This document shows, one piece after another, positions 36,470 to 45,535 of a stretch of 64,000 bases of DNA. Origin of the DNA: Geobacteraceae bacterium (GTDB lineage: Bacteria > Desulfobacterota > Desulfuromonadia > Geobacterales > Geobacteraceae); the NCBI GenBank assembly GCA_029975275.1, contig JARKPN010000094.1, positions 1-64,000 on the forward strand, in the 5' to 3' direction. The notes under the pieces are model-generated. The model made no database searches. It saw nothing but the letters and a program-made list of their open reading frames with translations, and was not told the origin of the DNA. Each line of letters begins with the position of its first letter. Positions within the stretch are counted from its first letter, which is position 1. A program made the position numbers and the translations under genes.

Positions 36470-37510
36470 TCAGCACACAGCCAGGTCCTTTACCTCGTCA
36501 CGCAGCTGTTTGCTGACCGTAATATTCTGCTGCAATTTTTCCGCCATTCTCTGGTTAACGCCTTTCAAGGCGTAGTCATGGGCAAAGCGGATGGCATTTT
36601 TAATCGCTTTCGCGCTGGAACCGCCGTGGCAGATCATGCCGACACCGTTGATTCCCAGGAGCGGAGCGCCGCCGTACTCTGAATAATCGACCTTTTTCCT
36701 GAAATTCCTGAAGGCCCTGCGTGCCAATAAATATCCAACCTTGGAAAGAAAACTCTGCGTTATCTCATCCTTCAGCATCTTGCCTACGGCTTCGGCAAGC
36801 CCCTCGGAGAGCTTGAGGACCACATTGCCGACAAAGCCGTCGCATACCACCACGTCCACACAACCATTGAAGACATCGCGCCCTTCTATATAGCCCAGAT
36901 AATTAAACGGCAGGCCGCGCAACAGGGCGTTGGTCTCGCGGGTCAGTTCGTTCCCCTTGCTCTCCTCCTCGCCGTTGGACAGCAGACCCACCCTGGGGTT
37001 CTCCATGCCCATGAAATGCCTGGCATATACCTCGCCCATGATTGCGAACTGTACCAGATGGACGGGTTTGCAATCGACGTTGCCCCCCACATCGAGCACC
37101 AGGGTCTTCCCCCCCAGGGTAGGAAAGATGGTCGCGATTGCCGGACGATCTATGCCGTCCAGCCTTTTAAGCACGAACATCCCTGCCGCCATGGTGGCAC
37201 CGGAGTTTCCGGCGCTTACCACTGCCTCTGCCTTTCCGTCCTTGACCAGATCAAACGCGACCCGGATGGAGGAATCCTTTTTCTTCCTGATCGCGTCGGA
37301 GGCGGAATCGTGCATGCCGACCACCTCGCTGGCATGCACGATGGAGATATCCAGGCCTTTGCAGTTATGTCTCGCGAGCTCCCGGCCGAGCAACTCGCTG
37401 CTCCCCACCAGGGTTATGGCGATACCGAACTCCCGGGCAGCCGCGACAGCGCCGTCGACTTCCACGACCGGAGCGTTGTCACCACCCATTGCGTCTACCG
37501 CGACTCTCAT
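36470..37510 (-). CDS. plsX: Phosphate acyltransferase PlsX
   Basis: Peripheral membrane enzyme of 346 residues making acyl-phosphate from acyl-ACP for PlsY-dependent phosphatidate synthesis. The N-terminus [12 protein letters not shown] and [13 protein letters not shown] are family hallmarks. It lies between rpmF and fabH, as in most bacteria. Confidence 0.96.
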   Translation of the reverse strand: MRVAVDAMGGDNAPVVEVDGAVAAAREFGIAITLVGSSELLGRELARHNCKGLDISIVHASEVVGMHDSASDAIRKKKDSSIRVAFDLVKDGKAEAVVSAGNSGATMAAGMFVLKRLDGIDRPAIATIFPTLGGKTLVLDVGGNVDCKPVHLVQFAIMGEVYARHFMGMENPRVGLLSNGEEESKGNELTRETNALLRGLPFNYLGYIEGRDVFNGCVDVVVCDGFVGNVVLKLSEGLAEAVGKMLKDEITQSFLSKVGYLLARRAFRNFRKKVDYSEYGGAPLLGINGVGMICHGGSSAKAIKNAIRFAHDYALKGVNQRMAEKLQQNITVSKQLRDEVKDLAVC

Positions 37511-37556
37511 AACCTGTTACCCGGCCAATGTGTTTCAGACCCGATCAATTGGGGAA

Positions 37557-37739
37557 TCAAAGGTCGTCGGCCTTGATGATTTCTTTGCCCTTGTACATTC
37601 CGCAGGAAGGACATGCCCGATGGGGAAGCTTGGGCGCCTTGCACTGGGGGCAGGTCGAAACATTGGGGGGGGTAAGGAAATCGTGTGCTCTCCGCATATT
37701 CTTACGGGACTTGGAAGTCTTTTTCTTGGGTACCGCCAT
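37557..37739 (-). CDS. rpmF: 50S ribosomal protein L32
   Basis: Basic 60-residue zinc-ribbon protein starting [19 protein letters not shown], with CPQC and CPSC pairs that bind zinc (the C+ form of L32). AAGGAG precedes the ATG. It lies between yceD and plsX in the usual order. Confidence 0.97.
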   Translation of the reverse strand: MAVPKKKTSKSRKNMRRAHDFLTPPNVSTCPQCKAPKLPHRACPSCGMYKGKEIIKADDL

Positions 37740-37757
37740 CTCTGATTCTCCTTCTAT

Positions 37758-38291
37758 CTATTTTACGGTGAAGTTCTTCAGCGCGCTGAACGTAAACCCG
37801 GTGCCGGAGCGGTCACAACCACACTCGCCGGAATTGAGGTCTGCTCCGCACTTATCGCAAAGCCCCTTGCAGTCCTCCCTGCAGAGCGGTTTGTAAGGAA
37901 TTTCCAGAATGACCTGCTCCTCGATCTCACCAATGAGATCGAGGTATTCACCATCATAGGACGCCGATATAAGATCCTCCTCGGCAAGGGCGACCTCCTC
38001 TTCAACCGGCATCTTTGAAGCCTTGGAATAAAAAACTGTAAAGGTTGAAACCAGACCGGTCTCGTACTCGGCGAGGCATCGTGAACAGACAAGACGGACC
38101 GATGTAGCCGCCTTCCCCTGGACACGTATATGGTCGAACTCCTTCCCAACAGTGACATCCAGGTCCAGCGGCGAGAGGAAACGGCATTCACCGCTCTCCT
38201 CCAGCGCGGCAAGGGACGGGAATTCGGCCGGCTTGACGCGTTGCGAGAGGACAAGCGGCGTACTGGAGAGCCCTTCAACCCTGATTTTCAT
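37758..38291 (-). CDS. YceD/DUF177 family protein (23S rRNA accumulation protein)
   Basis: Protein of 177 residues next to rpmF, the position held by YceD, which is needed for normal 23S rRNA levels in Escherichia coli and plants. It contains CSRCLAEY and, near the C-terminus, a cluster C-x3-C-x3-C-x2-C then GECGC (CREDCKGLCDKCGADLNSGE), which probably binds zinc. First gene of the lipid operon, 35 bases downstream of a strong promoter. Molecular activity is unknown. Confidence 0.88.
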   Translation of the reverse strand: MKIRVEGLSSTPLVLSQRVKPAEFPSLAALEESGECRFLSPLDLDVTVGKEFDHIRVQGKAATSVRLVCSRCLAEYETGLVSTFTVFYSKASKMPVEEEVALAEEDLISASYDGEYLDLIGEIEEQVILEIPYKPLCREDCKGLCDKCGADLNSGECGCDRSGTGFTFSALKNFTVK

Positions 38292-38325
38292 AAACCATCA
38301 CCGGTATCCGTATCGAAAGTTTTGA

Positions 38326-38355
38326 AGTATAAAGACAGGGCAATATTTTTGTCAA
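38326..38355 (-). promoter_or_regulatory. Promoter of the yceD-rpmF-plsX-fab operon
   Basis: On the minus strand TTGACA (38350-38355), 18 bases, TATACT (38326-38331), 35 bases before the yceD ATG. Confidence 0.7.
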
Positions 38356-38495
38356 GGAAAATAAACATATGACAAGGGGTGCGGACTTCTCCGCAACGGA
38401 CGGCCGTCTTGCTCTCCTACCTTTTTTCAGCTATAAAAAAGAGCCCCTCCGGTGGAGAACGAACCGGCGGCAAAGAATCAGACAGGCGGAACTCA

Positions 38496-38975
38496 ATGAC
38501 ATCATTCAGCCCATTTCATATCGTACTGATAGAGCCTGAAATCCCGCCCAACACCGGCAACATCGCCAGACTCTGCGGCGCCACCCGTTCGATCCTTCAC
38601 CTGGTGGGCAAGCTCGGTTTCTCCACCGACGACAGGGCGCTGAAGCGGGCCGGTCTCGACTACTGGCGCGAGGTGGACATCCACTACTGGAAGGACCTGG
38701 ACGGGCTGAAACAGGCATACCCGGACGGACGGTTCTTCTATACCAGCAAGAAAGCGGGAAAATCCTATGTCGAGGCGGAGTTTCGCGAGGGTGACTTCAT
38801 CGTGTTCGGCAAAGAGACGGCAGGGCTTCCGGACGACCTCATCGCGGCAAACCCGGACACCTCGCTCAGGATACCCATATTGGGGAAAGTCCGCAGCATC
38901 AATCTTTCAACCGCGGCGGGCATAGTCCTTTACGAGGCGCTGCGTCAGACCGGCCGACTGGCTGACACTCCCTGA
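38496..38975 (+). CDS. trmL: tRNA (cytidine/uridine(34)-2'-O)-methyltransferase TrmL
   Basis: SPOUT-family methyltransferase of 159 residues that 2'-O-methylates the wobble base of tRNA-Leu using S-adenosylmethionine. The knot-forming segments are IVLIEPEIPPNTGNIARLC, FGKETAGLPDDL and RSINLSTAAGIVLYEALRQ. The start at 38496 follows AGGCGGA; an upstream frame of 39 codons lacks support. It converges on aspS with 33 bases between stops. Confidence 0.92.
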   Translation: MTSFSPFHIVLIEPEIPPNTGNIARLCGATRSILHLVGKLGFSTDDRALKRAGLDYWREVDIHYWKDLDGLKQAYPDGRFFYTSKKAGKSYVEAEFREGDFIVFGKETAGLPDDLIAANPDTSLRIPILGKVRSINLSTAAGIVLYEALRQTGRLADTP

Positions 38976-39008
38976 TGCGCGTCCCGCCGGCGGCCAGCTG
39001 CGCCCTCC

Positions 39009-40793
39009 CTACTGCCTGACGGTCACCTTCAAGCCAAGATCCCGCAGCTGCCTGGCATCGACCTCGGACGGCGCTTCCGACATGAGACAGGCGCCCTTCT
39101 GGGTTTTCGGGAATGCGATCACATCGCGGATGGATTCGCTACCGCTCATGATCATGATCAAGCGGTCCATCCCGAACGCGATCCCCCCGTGGGGCGGGGT
39201 GCCGTATTCGAGGGCGTCGAGCAGGAATCCGAACTTGGCGCGCGCCTCCTCCTCTCCAATACCGAGCATCCGGAACATGAGGGACTGGATGCTCTCCCGG
39301 TGAATCCTGATGCTCCCTCCACCTATCTCGTTTCCATTGAGCACCAGGTCATAGGCCTTGGCGCGGCAGCGGCCAGGATCTGACTCCAGGGAGGGCAGGT
39401 CTTCGTCCATGGGCGCCGTGAACGGGTGGTGCACCGCGACCCACCGTTTCTCCTCATCGTCCCACTCCAGGAGCGGGAAATCGGTTATCCAGACGAAACG
39501 GAAGGTCTCGCCGTCGATCAGCTTGAGCAGTTGTGCCAGGCGGTTTCTGAGCCGTCCCAGGGAATCGTTTACCACCTTGGCCCTGTCCGCCACGAACAGC
39601 AGCAGGTCACCCTGCTCCGCCCCGAAGGCGGCGTCGATGCCGGCCATTTCCTCGTCGGTAAAGAACTTGGCGATGGGTGACTGCCACCCCTCGGCGGTCA
39701 TCTTCACATAGGCCAGGCCCTTGGCGCCGTAAACCTTCACGAACTCGGTAAGCTCGTCGATCTCCTTGCGGGAGAGGCCTGCGCACCCCTTGGCGTTCAG
39801 TCCCTTTACGATCCCCCCCGAAGCGACCACGTCGGCAAAGACCTTGAAGCCCGATTTGCCGACCAGTTCCGACAGCTCCACCAATTCCAGACCGAAGCGA
39901 ATATCCGGGTTGTCCACGCCGAAGCGCCGGATAGCCTCGGAATAGGTCATCCGCTGGATGGGGAGTTCAACCCGCACCCCTTTGGCCTCCTGGAAAATCC
40001 TGGCGATGAGCCCTTCCATGACCGTTATCACGTCATCCCTGTCCACAAAGGACATTTCGCAATCGATCTGGGTGAATTCCGGCTGGCGGTCGGCGCGCAG
40101 GTCCTCGTCCCGGAAGCAGCGAACGATCTGGTAGTAGCGATCGAATCCGGAGACCATCAGTATCTGCTTGAACAGTTGCGGCGATTGGGGGAGCGCGTAG
40201 AAACTCCCCTGATTGATCCTGGAAGGCACCAGAAAGTCCCTGGCGCCCTCGGGGGTGGACTTGGTGAGATAGGGGGTCTCCACTTCCACGAACCCCTGTT
40301 CAGTGAGGAACTCCCGGGTGAGGGCCGTCACCTTCGAGCGGAGCAGCAGGTTCTGCTGCAGGGCCGGTCTTCTCAGGTCCAGGTAACGGTGTTTCAGCCT
40401 GATATTCTCCGCCACCTCCACATGCTCGTCCAGGGTAAACGGGAGCGCCTTGGAACGGTTCAGCACCCTGCACTCCGAGACCAGGACCTCGATCTCTCCG
40501 GTCTTGAGGGAGGGGTTCACCGTTCCTTCCGGCCGCGGCGCGACCTTTCCCCTTACCGCCAGAACGAACTCGTTCCTGACCCCTTCGGCCTTTCTGTGCG
40601 CCTCGGGGCTCAGTTCCGGGTCGAACACAATCTGCGCGATCCCCTCCCGGTCACGGAGGTCCACGAACACAAGCCCCCCATGGTCCCGGCGCCGCATCGC
40701 CCACCCCATCAGCACAACCTCTTTACCTATGTCATCGGCGGACAGGGCGCCGCAGTAACCACTTCTCTTCCAGTCTCCAAGAAAATCAATCAC
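39009..40793 (-). CDS. aspS: Aspartate--tRNA ligase
   Basis: Class IIb synthetase of 594 residues of bacterial type. An N-terminal OB-fold anticodon domain (to about 110) is followed by the catalytic core with motif 2 [18 protein letters not shown] and motif 3 GMDRLIMIM, and a GAD insertion (about 290-420). The start is the GTG at 40793, eight bases after GGAGG, giving a normal length. Whether it also charges tRNA-Asn cannot be judged from sequence here. Confidence 0.96.
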   Translation of the reverse strand: MIDFLGDWKRSGYCGALSADDIGKEVVLMGWAMRRRDHGGLVFVDLRDREGIAQIVFDPELSPEAHRKAEGVRNEFVLAVRGKVAPRPEGTVNPSLKTGEIEVLVSECRVLNRSKALPFTLDEHVEVAENIRLKHRYLDLRRPALQQNLLLRSKVTALTREFLTEQGFVEVETPYLTKSTPEGARDFLVPSRINQGSFYALPQSPQLFKQILMVSGFDRYYQIVRCFRDEDLRADRQPEFTQIDCEMSFVDRDDVITVMEGLIARIFQEAKGVRVELPIQRMTYSEAIRRFGVDNPDIRFGLELVELSELVGKSGFKVFADVVASGGIVKGLNAKGCAGLSRKEIDELTEFVKVYGAKGLAYVKMTAEGWQSPIAKFFTDEEMAGIDAAFGAEQGDLLLFVADRAKVVNDSLGRLRNRLAQLLKLIDGETFRFVWITDFPLLEWDDEEKRWVAVHHPFTAPMDEDLPSLESDPGRCRAKAYDLVLNGNEIGGGSIRIHRESIQSLMFRMLGIGEEEARAKFGFLLDALEYGTPPHGGIAFGMDRLIMIMSGSESIRDVIAFPKTQKGACLMSEAPSEVDARQLRDLGLKVTVRQ

Positions 40794-41156
40794 GGGAAAT
40801 CCTCCGTTCCAAGCTCCGGGAATAATGCGAAACCGGCTGAGTATACTGAAAATGCGTGGCGGCTTCAAGGAATAATCCCACAAGGAGCCGGTACTCTCGG
40901 GTATTCACAGCGATGCATCCTGCCGTTTATCCGGTCTTCATCGGGAAATTGGTCTTCTGGCAGGATTGGCGTTTTGCGGAGTCTCTCGCAGGAGAGAGTA
41001 AGCGAGGCGGGCCAAAGAAAATCTCCCGGACGGGGGAAATGGTATCGCGCGCGGAATGGACGGGATGCTTCCGGGAGACACCAACCAGGTCGCAGCCGTT
41101 GCCTTCCGGCCGGACTCAACGGGGTCTTCGAAACATGGCGCCTGAAGATTATCTTG
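40794..41156. other. Intergenic region upstream of aspS
   Basis: 363 bases between the SARP-like gene and aspS on the same strand. Short open frames exist on both strands but none has a ribosome site and recognisable sequence. No terminator or clear promoter pair was found. Confidence 0.4.
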
Positions 41157-41807
41157 TTAGGAAGGTTCGCGCAGCGGGCCGTTTTTCAGAAAGGAAAGCA
41201 CTTCGAGGGCATCGGAATTCCCCTCCAGGAGATAGCTCTTTTCAAGGGCCTTGATCACCGAAGCATAGAGATCGCAAAGTTCGGCCCGGGCGGCGGTGAT
41301 GAACTGGTTATTGGGCTCCTCTGGAAGGAACGGACCGCGATAGAGATCCTGGGCGGCCTCCAGGGTTTTTCTGGCAGACTTTACCTCTCCTCGGACCAGA
41401 AGCTTGATCCCCTGTGTCGAGTGGTTCCTGAACTCGCTCGCGTCCAAGGTGATCGCCAGGTTGTTCAGGCGCACGGCCTCTCCCTGCGTCAGGACCGGAT
41501 TCGTAATCCGCGGACCTGAGAAGGACTTCCGCAGACGGCTGAGGGTGGTCTTGAAGTTCTTCTCTCCCGAAGCGGGAGAGCAGCCGGGCCATAAGGCTTC
41601 AATAACCGTCTGGCGGTGAACCCACTGGTCGAACGTTACCAGAAGGCAACAGAACAGGAGCCTGGCCTTCTGACTTTCCCAGATGATGGAGACCGGTGAA
41701 TTGTTGAAATAGACATTCAAACCGCCAAAGGTGCAGACCCTGATCTGTACGTCAGCGCCTGCACCATCGTCCCTATTCCCGATTTTTTTCGTGGCTGTGC
41801 GCATCAA
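41157..41807 (-). CDS. SARP-type regulator with winged helix and bacterial transcriptional activator domain
   Basis: 216-residue protein of the kind seen in SARP/AfsR regulators and related ATPase-less activators. An OmpR/PhoB-like winged helix spans about residues 20-110 (IRVCTFGGLNVYFNN; SRLRKSF) and an all-helical BTAD region about 120-212 (SARKTLEAAQDLYRGPFLP; RAELCDLYASVIKALEKSYL). There is no receiver domain, transmembrane segment or effector domain, and the protein ends soon after BTAD. Neighbours are unrelated housekeeping genes. Targets are unknown. Its upstream region is AT-rich, unlike the rest of the segment, which suggests acquisition or heavy regulation. Confidence 0.75.
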   Translation of the reverse strand: MMRTATKKIGNRDDGAGADVQIRVCTFGGLNVYFNNSPVSIIWESQKARLLFCCLLVTFDQWVHRQTVIEALWPGCSPASGEKNFKTTLSRLRKSFSGPRITNPVLTQGEAVRLNNLAITLDASEFRNHSTQGIKLLVRGEVKSARKTLEAAQDLYRGPFLPEEPNNQFITAARAELCDLYASVIKALEKSYLLEGNSDALEVLSFLKNGPLREPS

Positions 41808-42267
41808 CCCGAATCACCCTCTCTCCGAGATTATTGCATTAGACTGCAACCAGGGTATGGCTCGACAAAAGACAAAATTATACCGCTGAATCACAGAAAT
41901 GTAACTAATACAAATGGCTTTTTCCTTAATTTCAAATGGGCCTGTTTCGCTGTATATATACCAAAAACACTGTTAAGTCAAACAACATTTTGAAGTTTCA
42001 TTAATTATCAAAAAAATTTCTTGGGGATAGATAGAAGAAACTGTCCCGGATCAGATATCGAGTTTTTACGACAAATCGTCGTGACAACCCTGTCTTTGCC
42101 GGTGTTCAGTTCGCATACAACGGAAGATCATGGGCCTTTCTGTCCGGATTCAAACAGGTACCAGAGACATCCTGCCGAGCAGTGCCCGCCCGCGTCGTCT
42201 CTCCGGTTTCCATCAAAGAGAGTACAGGGGTGAGGTCGGCACTACGAACAGAATGCTGCACAGGACA
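41808..42267. other. AT-rich intergenic region upstream of the SARP-like gene
   Basis: 460 bases with a strongly AT-rich core (about 41860-42020, including TGTATATATACC). It should contain the promoter of the SARP-like gene on the minus strand and lies downstream of rsmA's own stop on the other side. The rest is ordinary GC-rich sequence with no supported gene. Confidence 0.45.
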
Positions 42268-43086
42268 CTAGTGCGTATGGCTCAGGACTGATTTGGTCAG
42301 AGTCGCGAACTCTTCCAGGGAGAGCGTCTCACCCCTTCGCCGGCCGTCGATGCCGGCCAGGTCGAATGCCTCCTGAAGAATGCCGTCGGCCGTGAAGAAA
42401 CCGGCGGCCTTGAGACAGTTCCAGAGGGTCTTGCGCCGTTGCGCAAAAGAGGCCTTTACCACCCTTCCGAAGAGCCGCTCGTCGCCCACGTCGATCCTGG
42501 GCCGCGGCAGTACCCGGAACCTCAGAACCACCGAATCTACTTTCGGAACCGGCCGGAAGGAAGCGGGCTTCACCGAAAACACCCGTTCGATATCGAAATA
42601 AAGACCGCACAAGACCGTCATGACCCCGTAGTCCTTGCAGGAAGGGGGTGCGACAAGCCTGTCCCCCACCTCTTTCTGCAGCATCAGCAGCAGCTCAGTA
42701 AACAGGGAACGGTCTTCGATGAGCTTGAAAAGTATCTGGGACGAGATGTTGTAGGGAAGGTTGGCCACCACCTTCCACTGCCCGGCCCAGATGGGGGGGA
42801 GCAGGAGACTCAGGTCGGTACGGAGTATGTCGCCGTGAACAATCTGGATATTGTCGTATTCACCCAGACTGTTCCGCAGAAGCGGCACGAGCTCCCGGTC
42901 CCGCTCCACCGCCACGACCCGGGCCGCTGTCCCGGCCAGGCGGGAGGTGATGGCCCCCTTTCCGGGCCCGATTTCGAGGACCCGGTCATCGCTCCCCACG
43001 TCGGCCGCCCTGATTATGTTGGCGATGACGTTCCCGTCCACGAGGAAATTCTGGCCCAGCGCCTTCTTGGCGCGAATCTTCTCCAT
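42268..43086 (-). CDS. rsmA: 16S rRNA adenine dimethyltransferase RsmA (KsgA)
   Basis: S-adenosylmethionine-dependent enzyme of 272 residues that dimethylates two adjacent adenines near the 3' end of 16S rRNA. It has ALGQNFLVDGN, the SAM loop VLEIGPGKGAIT and the catalytic NLPYNISSQ motif, with the small C-terminal helical domain intact. It starts four bases after tsaD. No ribosome-assembly partner is adjacent. Confidence 0.96.
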   Translation of the reverse strand: MEKIRAKKALGQNFLVDGNVIANIIRAADVGSDDRVLEIGPGKGAITSRLAGTAARVVAVERDRELVPLLRNSLGEYDNIQIVHGDILRTDLSLLLPPIWAGQWKVVANLPYNISSQILFKLIEDRSLFTELLLMLQKEVGDRLVAPPSCKDYGVMTVLCGLYFDIERVFSVKPASFRPVPKVDSVVLRFRVLPRPRIDVGDERLFGRVVKASFAQRRKTLWNCLKAAGFFTADGILQEAFDLAGIDGRRRGETLSLEEFATLTKSVLSHTH

Positions 43087-43090
43087 GCGT

Positions 43091-44116
43091 TCAGACCTTC
43101 ATCCTTTCGGAAACTGTGTCGAGCGGCCACACGGTCTTCGCATCCATCTCCGTCCCGTCGCGAATCCCCTCCTTCAGGTAAAACTCCGCCGGAACGGCAA
43201 TCATTGCCGCGTTGTCGGTGCACAGGATCGGCGAAGGGATGGAAAGCTCCACCCCGATTTCCCCGCACAGCTTGGACATGCCGGCCCGGACGGCACTGTT
43301 GCACGCCACCCCGCCCGCCACGACCAGCCTCGTGATCCCGGTCTCCAGCAGGGCCGACTTGGCCTTTTCCACAAGGACATCAACGACGGCTGCCTGGAAA
43401 GAGGCGCACAGGTCATGGAGCGCGCCGCCTTCAAGGGGGACCGGATTCTTCCTCACGAACTGCAGGACAGCCGTCTTGAGACCGCTGAAGCTGAAGTTGC
43501 AGCTGCCGTCGCGCAGCAGCGGACGGGGCAGTGCTACGGCGGTGTGGTCACCCTTGGAAGCCAGCCGGTCAATGACGGCCCCGCCCGGATAGGGGAGACC
43601 CAGGATCTTGGCCACCTTGTCAAAGGCCTCTCCGGCTGCGTCATCGCGGGTCTGGCCGAGAACCCGGTAGCGCCCGAATCCGTCAACCAGGTAGAGATGG
43701 GTGTGACCGCCGGAGACCACCAGGGCGATAAAGGGAAATTCCACCCTTTTTTCCAGGAAGACCGCGAACAGGTGCCCCTCGATATGATGGATTCCCACCA
43801 GAGGGAGGCCCCGGGCATAGGCAATCGCCTTTGCAGCCGAAATCCCGACCAGCAGTGAGCCCGCCAGTCCGGGTCCTTGGGTGACGGCTATCCCCTCCAC
43901 TGCGTCGAGCGAGAGGGAGGCCTTGGCCAGGGCCTGTTCTATTACCGGGGTAATTACCTCCAGATGCTTGCGGGAGGCAATCTCGGGCACCACCCCGCCG
44001 AAGGGGGCGTGGGCCGCCTCCTGGGATGCGATGATATTTGAAAGCAGCGTGGTCCCGTCCTGGACCACTGCAGCGGAGGTTTCATCGCAGGAAGATTCTA
44101 TTGCAAGCAGACGCAT
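43091..44116 (-). CDS. tsaD: tRNA N6-adenosine threonylcarbamoyltransferase TsaD
   Basis: ASKHA-fold protein of 341 residues that transfers the threonylcarbamoyl group to A37 of ANN-reading tRNAs. Metal-binding HHIEGH, the SGGHTHL loop and N-terminal LAIESSCDETS are present. It lies 47 bases after phoH and four before rsmA, in one operon. Confidence 0.96.
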   Translation of the reverse strand: MRLLAIESSCDETSAAVVQDGTTLLSNIIASQEAAHAPFGGVVPEIASRKHLEVITPVIEQALAKASLSLDAVEGIAVTQGPGLAGSLLVGISAAKAIAYARGLPLVGIHHIEGHLFAVFLEKRVEFPFIALVVSGGHTHLYLVDGFGRYRVLGQTRDDAAGEAFDKVAKILGLPYPGGAVIDRLASKGDHTAVALPRPLLRDGSCNFSFSGLKTAVLQFVRKNPVPLEGGALHDLCASFQAAVVDVLVEKAKSALLETGITRLVVAGGVACNSAVRAGMSKLCGEIGVELSIPSPILCTDNAAMIAVPAEFYLKEGIRDGTEMDAKTVWPLDTVSERMKV

Positions 44117-44163
44117 ATTTTAACCTTGTTTGTATCCGAAAAGAATCGGCGCTGGCGGAATTT

Positions 44164-45480
44164 TTACAGGAGGTTGGCCGCAAGCTCGGCCAGCGCGGAA
44201 CGCTCTCCCTTCATCATGGTGATGTGGGCCGATATCTCCTGGCCTTTGAACCGTTCGACCAGATAGGTTAAACCATTGCTCGAGGAATCCACGTAGGGAT
44301 TGTCGATCTGGTACGGGTCCCCCGTAAGCACGACCTTTGTCCCCTCGCCCGCCCTGGTCACGATGGTCTTGATCTCGTGGGGAGTGAGGTTCTGAGCCTC
44401 ATCAACGATCAGGTACTGGTTCGGTATGGAACGGCCGCGAATGTAGGTGAGCGGCTCTATCTCCATGATGCCCATGGCCATAAGCTCCCGGTACCCCCGG
44501 CTGTGGCGCTTTTCGGCCTCGTGACCGCTCAGGAGCAGTTCAACGTTGTCGAAGATGGGCTGCATCCAGGGTGCGAGCTTTTCCTCGATGTCGCCGGGAA
44601 GAAAACCGAGATCCTTTCCCATCGGAAATACCGGACGGGAGACCAGAAGGCGGTTGTACACGCCTTCCTCGGCCGTCTTCTGCAGCCCGGCCGCTATCGC
44701 CAGCAGGGTTTTCCCGGTTCCCGCCTTGCCCACCAGGGTTACGATCTTGACCGAATCGTCCAGCAGGGCATCCAGGGCGCAGGTCTGTTCGCGGTTCCTC
44801 GGATGGATGCTCCAGACACCTTCCTTGCCGATCCTGATGGCCGGAACCAGCCGCCTCTGGCCTGCCTGGAACTTGCCGATGGCGGTATGGGAAGGATTGC
44901 CGGCGTCCTTTAACACCACGTACTGGTTCGGCTGGAGGTTTTCCTCCAACGTCACCCACCCCTGGCCGTAAAACCGGTCAACCGTCTCCGGATCGACCTC
45001 AAGCTGAGTGAAACCGGTATAGAGTTCCGTGATGTCCACCTTGTCCGACTGGTAGTCTTCCGCTTTGATGCCTATTGCATCCGCCTTGATGCGGAGATTG
45101 GTGTCCTTGGTCACGAGAATGACCGGAACCTGAGAGCTTTTGCTCTTGGCATCGGCCGCCACCGCCAGGATCCGGTTGTCGCCCCGCTGCTCGCTCAACT
45201 CGTGGGGGAGCCGGCTCAGCATCTCGCCGTTCATCAGGGCGACCCTCAGGATCCCTTCGCTCTCAAGGGAGACTCCCGAGGCGAGTGAACCCTTTTTTCG
45301 CAGGTCGTCCAGGATACGCGAAACCTCCCTGGCATTGCGGCCGGTTTCGTTCATGTCCTTTTTGAACCGGTCTATCTCCTCTATGACCGTAATCGGTATC
45401 AGAATGGTATTTTCCTGGAACCGGAAAACGGCACGGGGATCGTGCAGCAGCACGTTTGTATCCAAGACGAAAGTCTTCAT
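44164..45480 (-). CDS. PIN-PhoH family protein (PhoH2-like ribonuclease/ATPase)
   Basis: Two-domain protein of 438 residues. The N-terminal PIN domain (about 1-135) has the acidic nuclease residues starting FVLDTNVLLHDP, EEIDRFKKD and a late VTKDTNLRIKADAIG. The C-terminal PhoH ATPase has Walker A VGKAGTGKTLLA and Walker B QYLIVDEAQNLTP. PhoH2 homologues unwind and cleave RNA in vitro; the cellular role is unclear. It is followed by tsaD and rsmA, both RNA-related, which fits an RNA metabolism operon. Confidence 0.9.
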   Translation of the reverse strand: MKTFVLDTNVLLHDPRAVFRFQENTILIPITVIEEIDRFKKDMNETGRNAREVSRILDDLRKKGSLASGVSLESEGILRVALMNGEMLSRLPHELSEQRGDNRILAVAADAKSKSSQVPVILVTKDTNLRIKADAIGIKAEDYQSDKVDITELYTGFTQLEVDPETVDRFYGQGWVTLEENLQPNQYVVLKDAGNPSHTAIGKFQAGQRRLVPAIRIGKEGVWSIHPRNREQTCALDALLDDSVKIVTLVGKAGTGKTLLAIAAGLQKTAEEGVYNRLLVSRPVFPMGKDLGFLPGDIEEKLAPWMQPIFDNVELLLSGHEAEKRHSRGYRELMAMGIMEIEPLTYIRGRSIPNQYLIVDEAQNLTPHEIKTIVTRAGEGTKVVLTGDPYQIDNPYVDSSSNGLTYLVERFKGQEISAHITMMKGERSALAELAANLL

Positions 45481-45535
45481 GAGTTCCTTTCAGTGGCGGA
45501 GACCGCTAAGGACGGCGCCAGGCTTGATGACTGCC

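Noticed and set aside
42021-42233. 70-codon plus-strand frame between the SARP-like gene and rsmA
   Set aside because: No clear ribosome site, no recognisable sequence, and a composition that changes within the frame.
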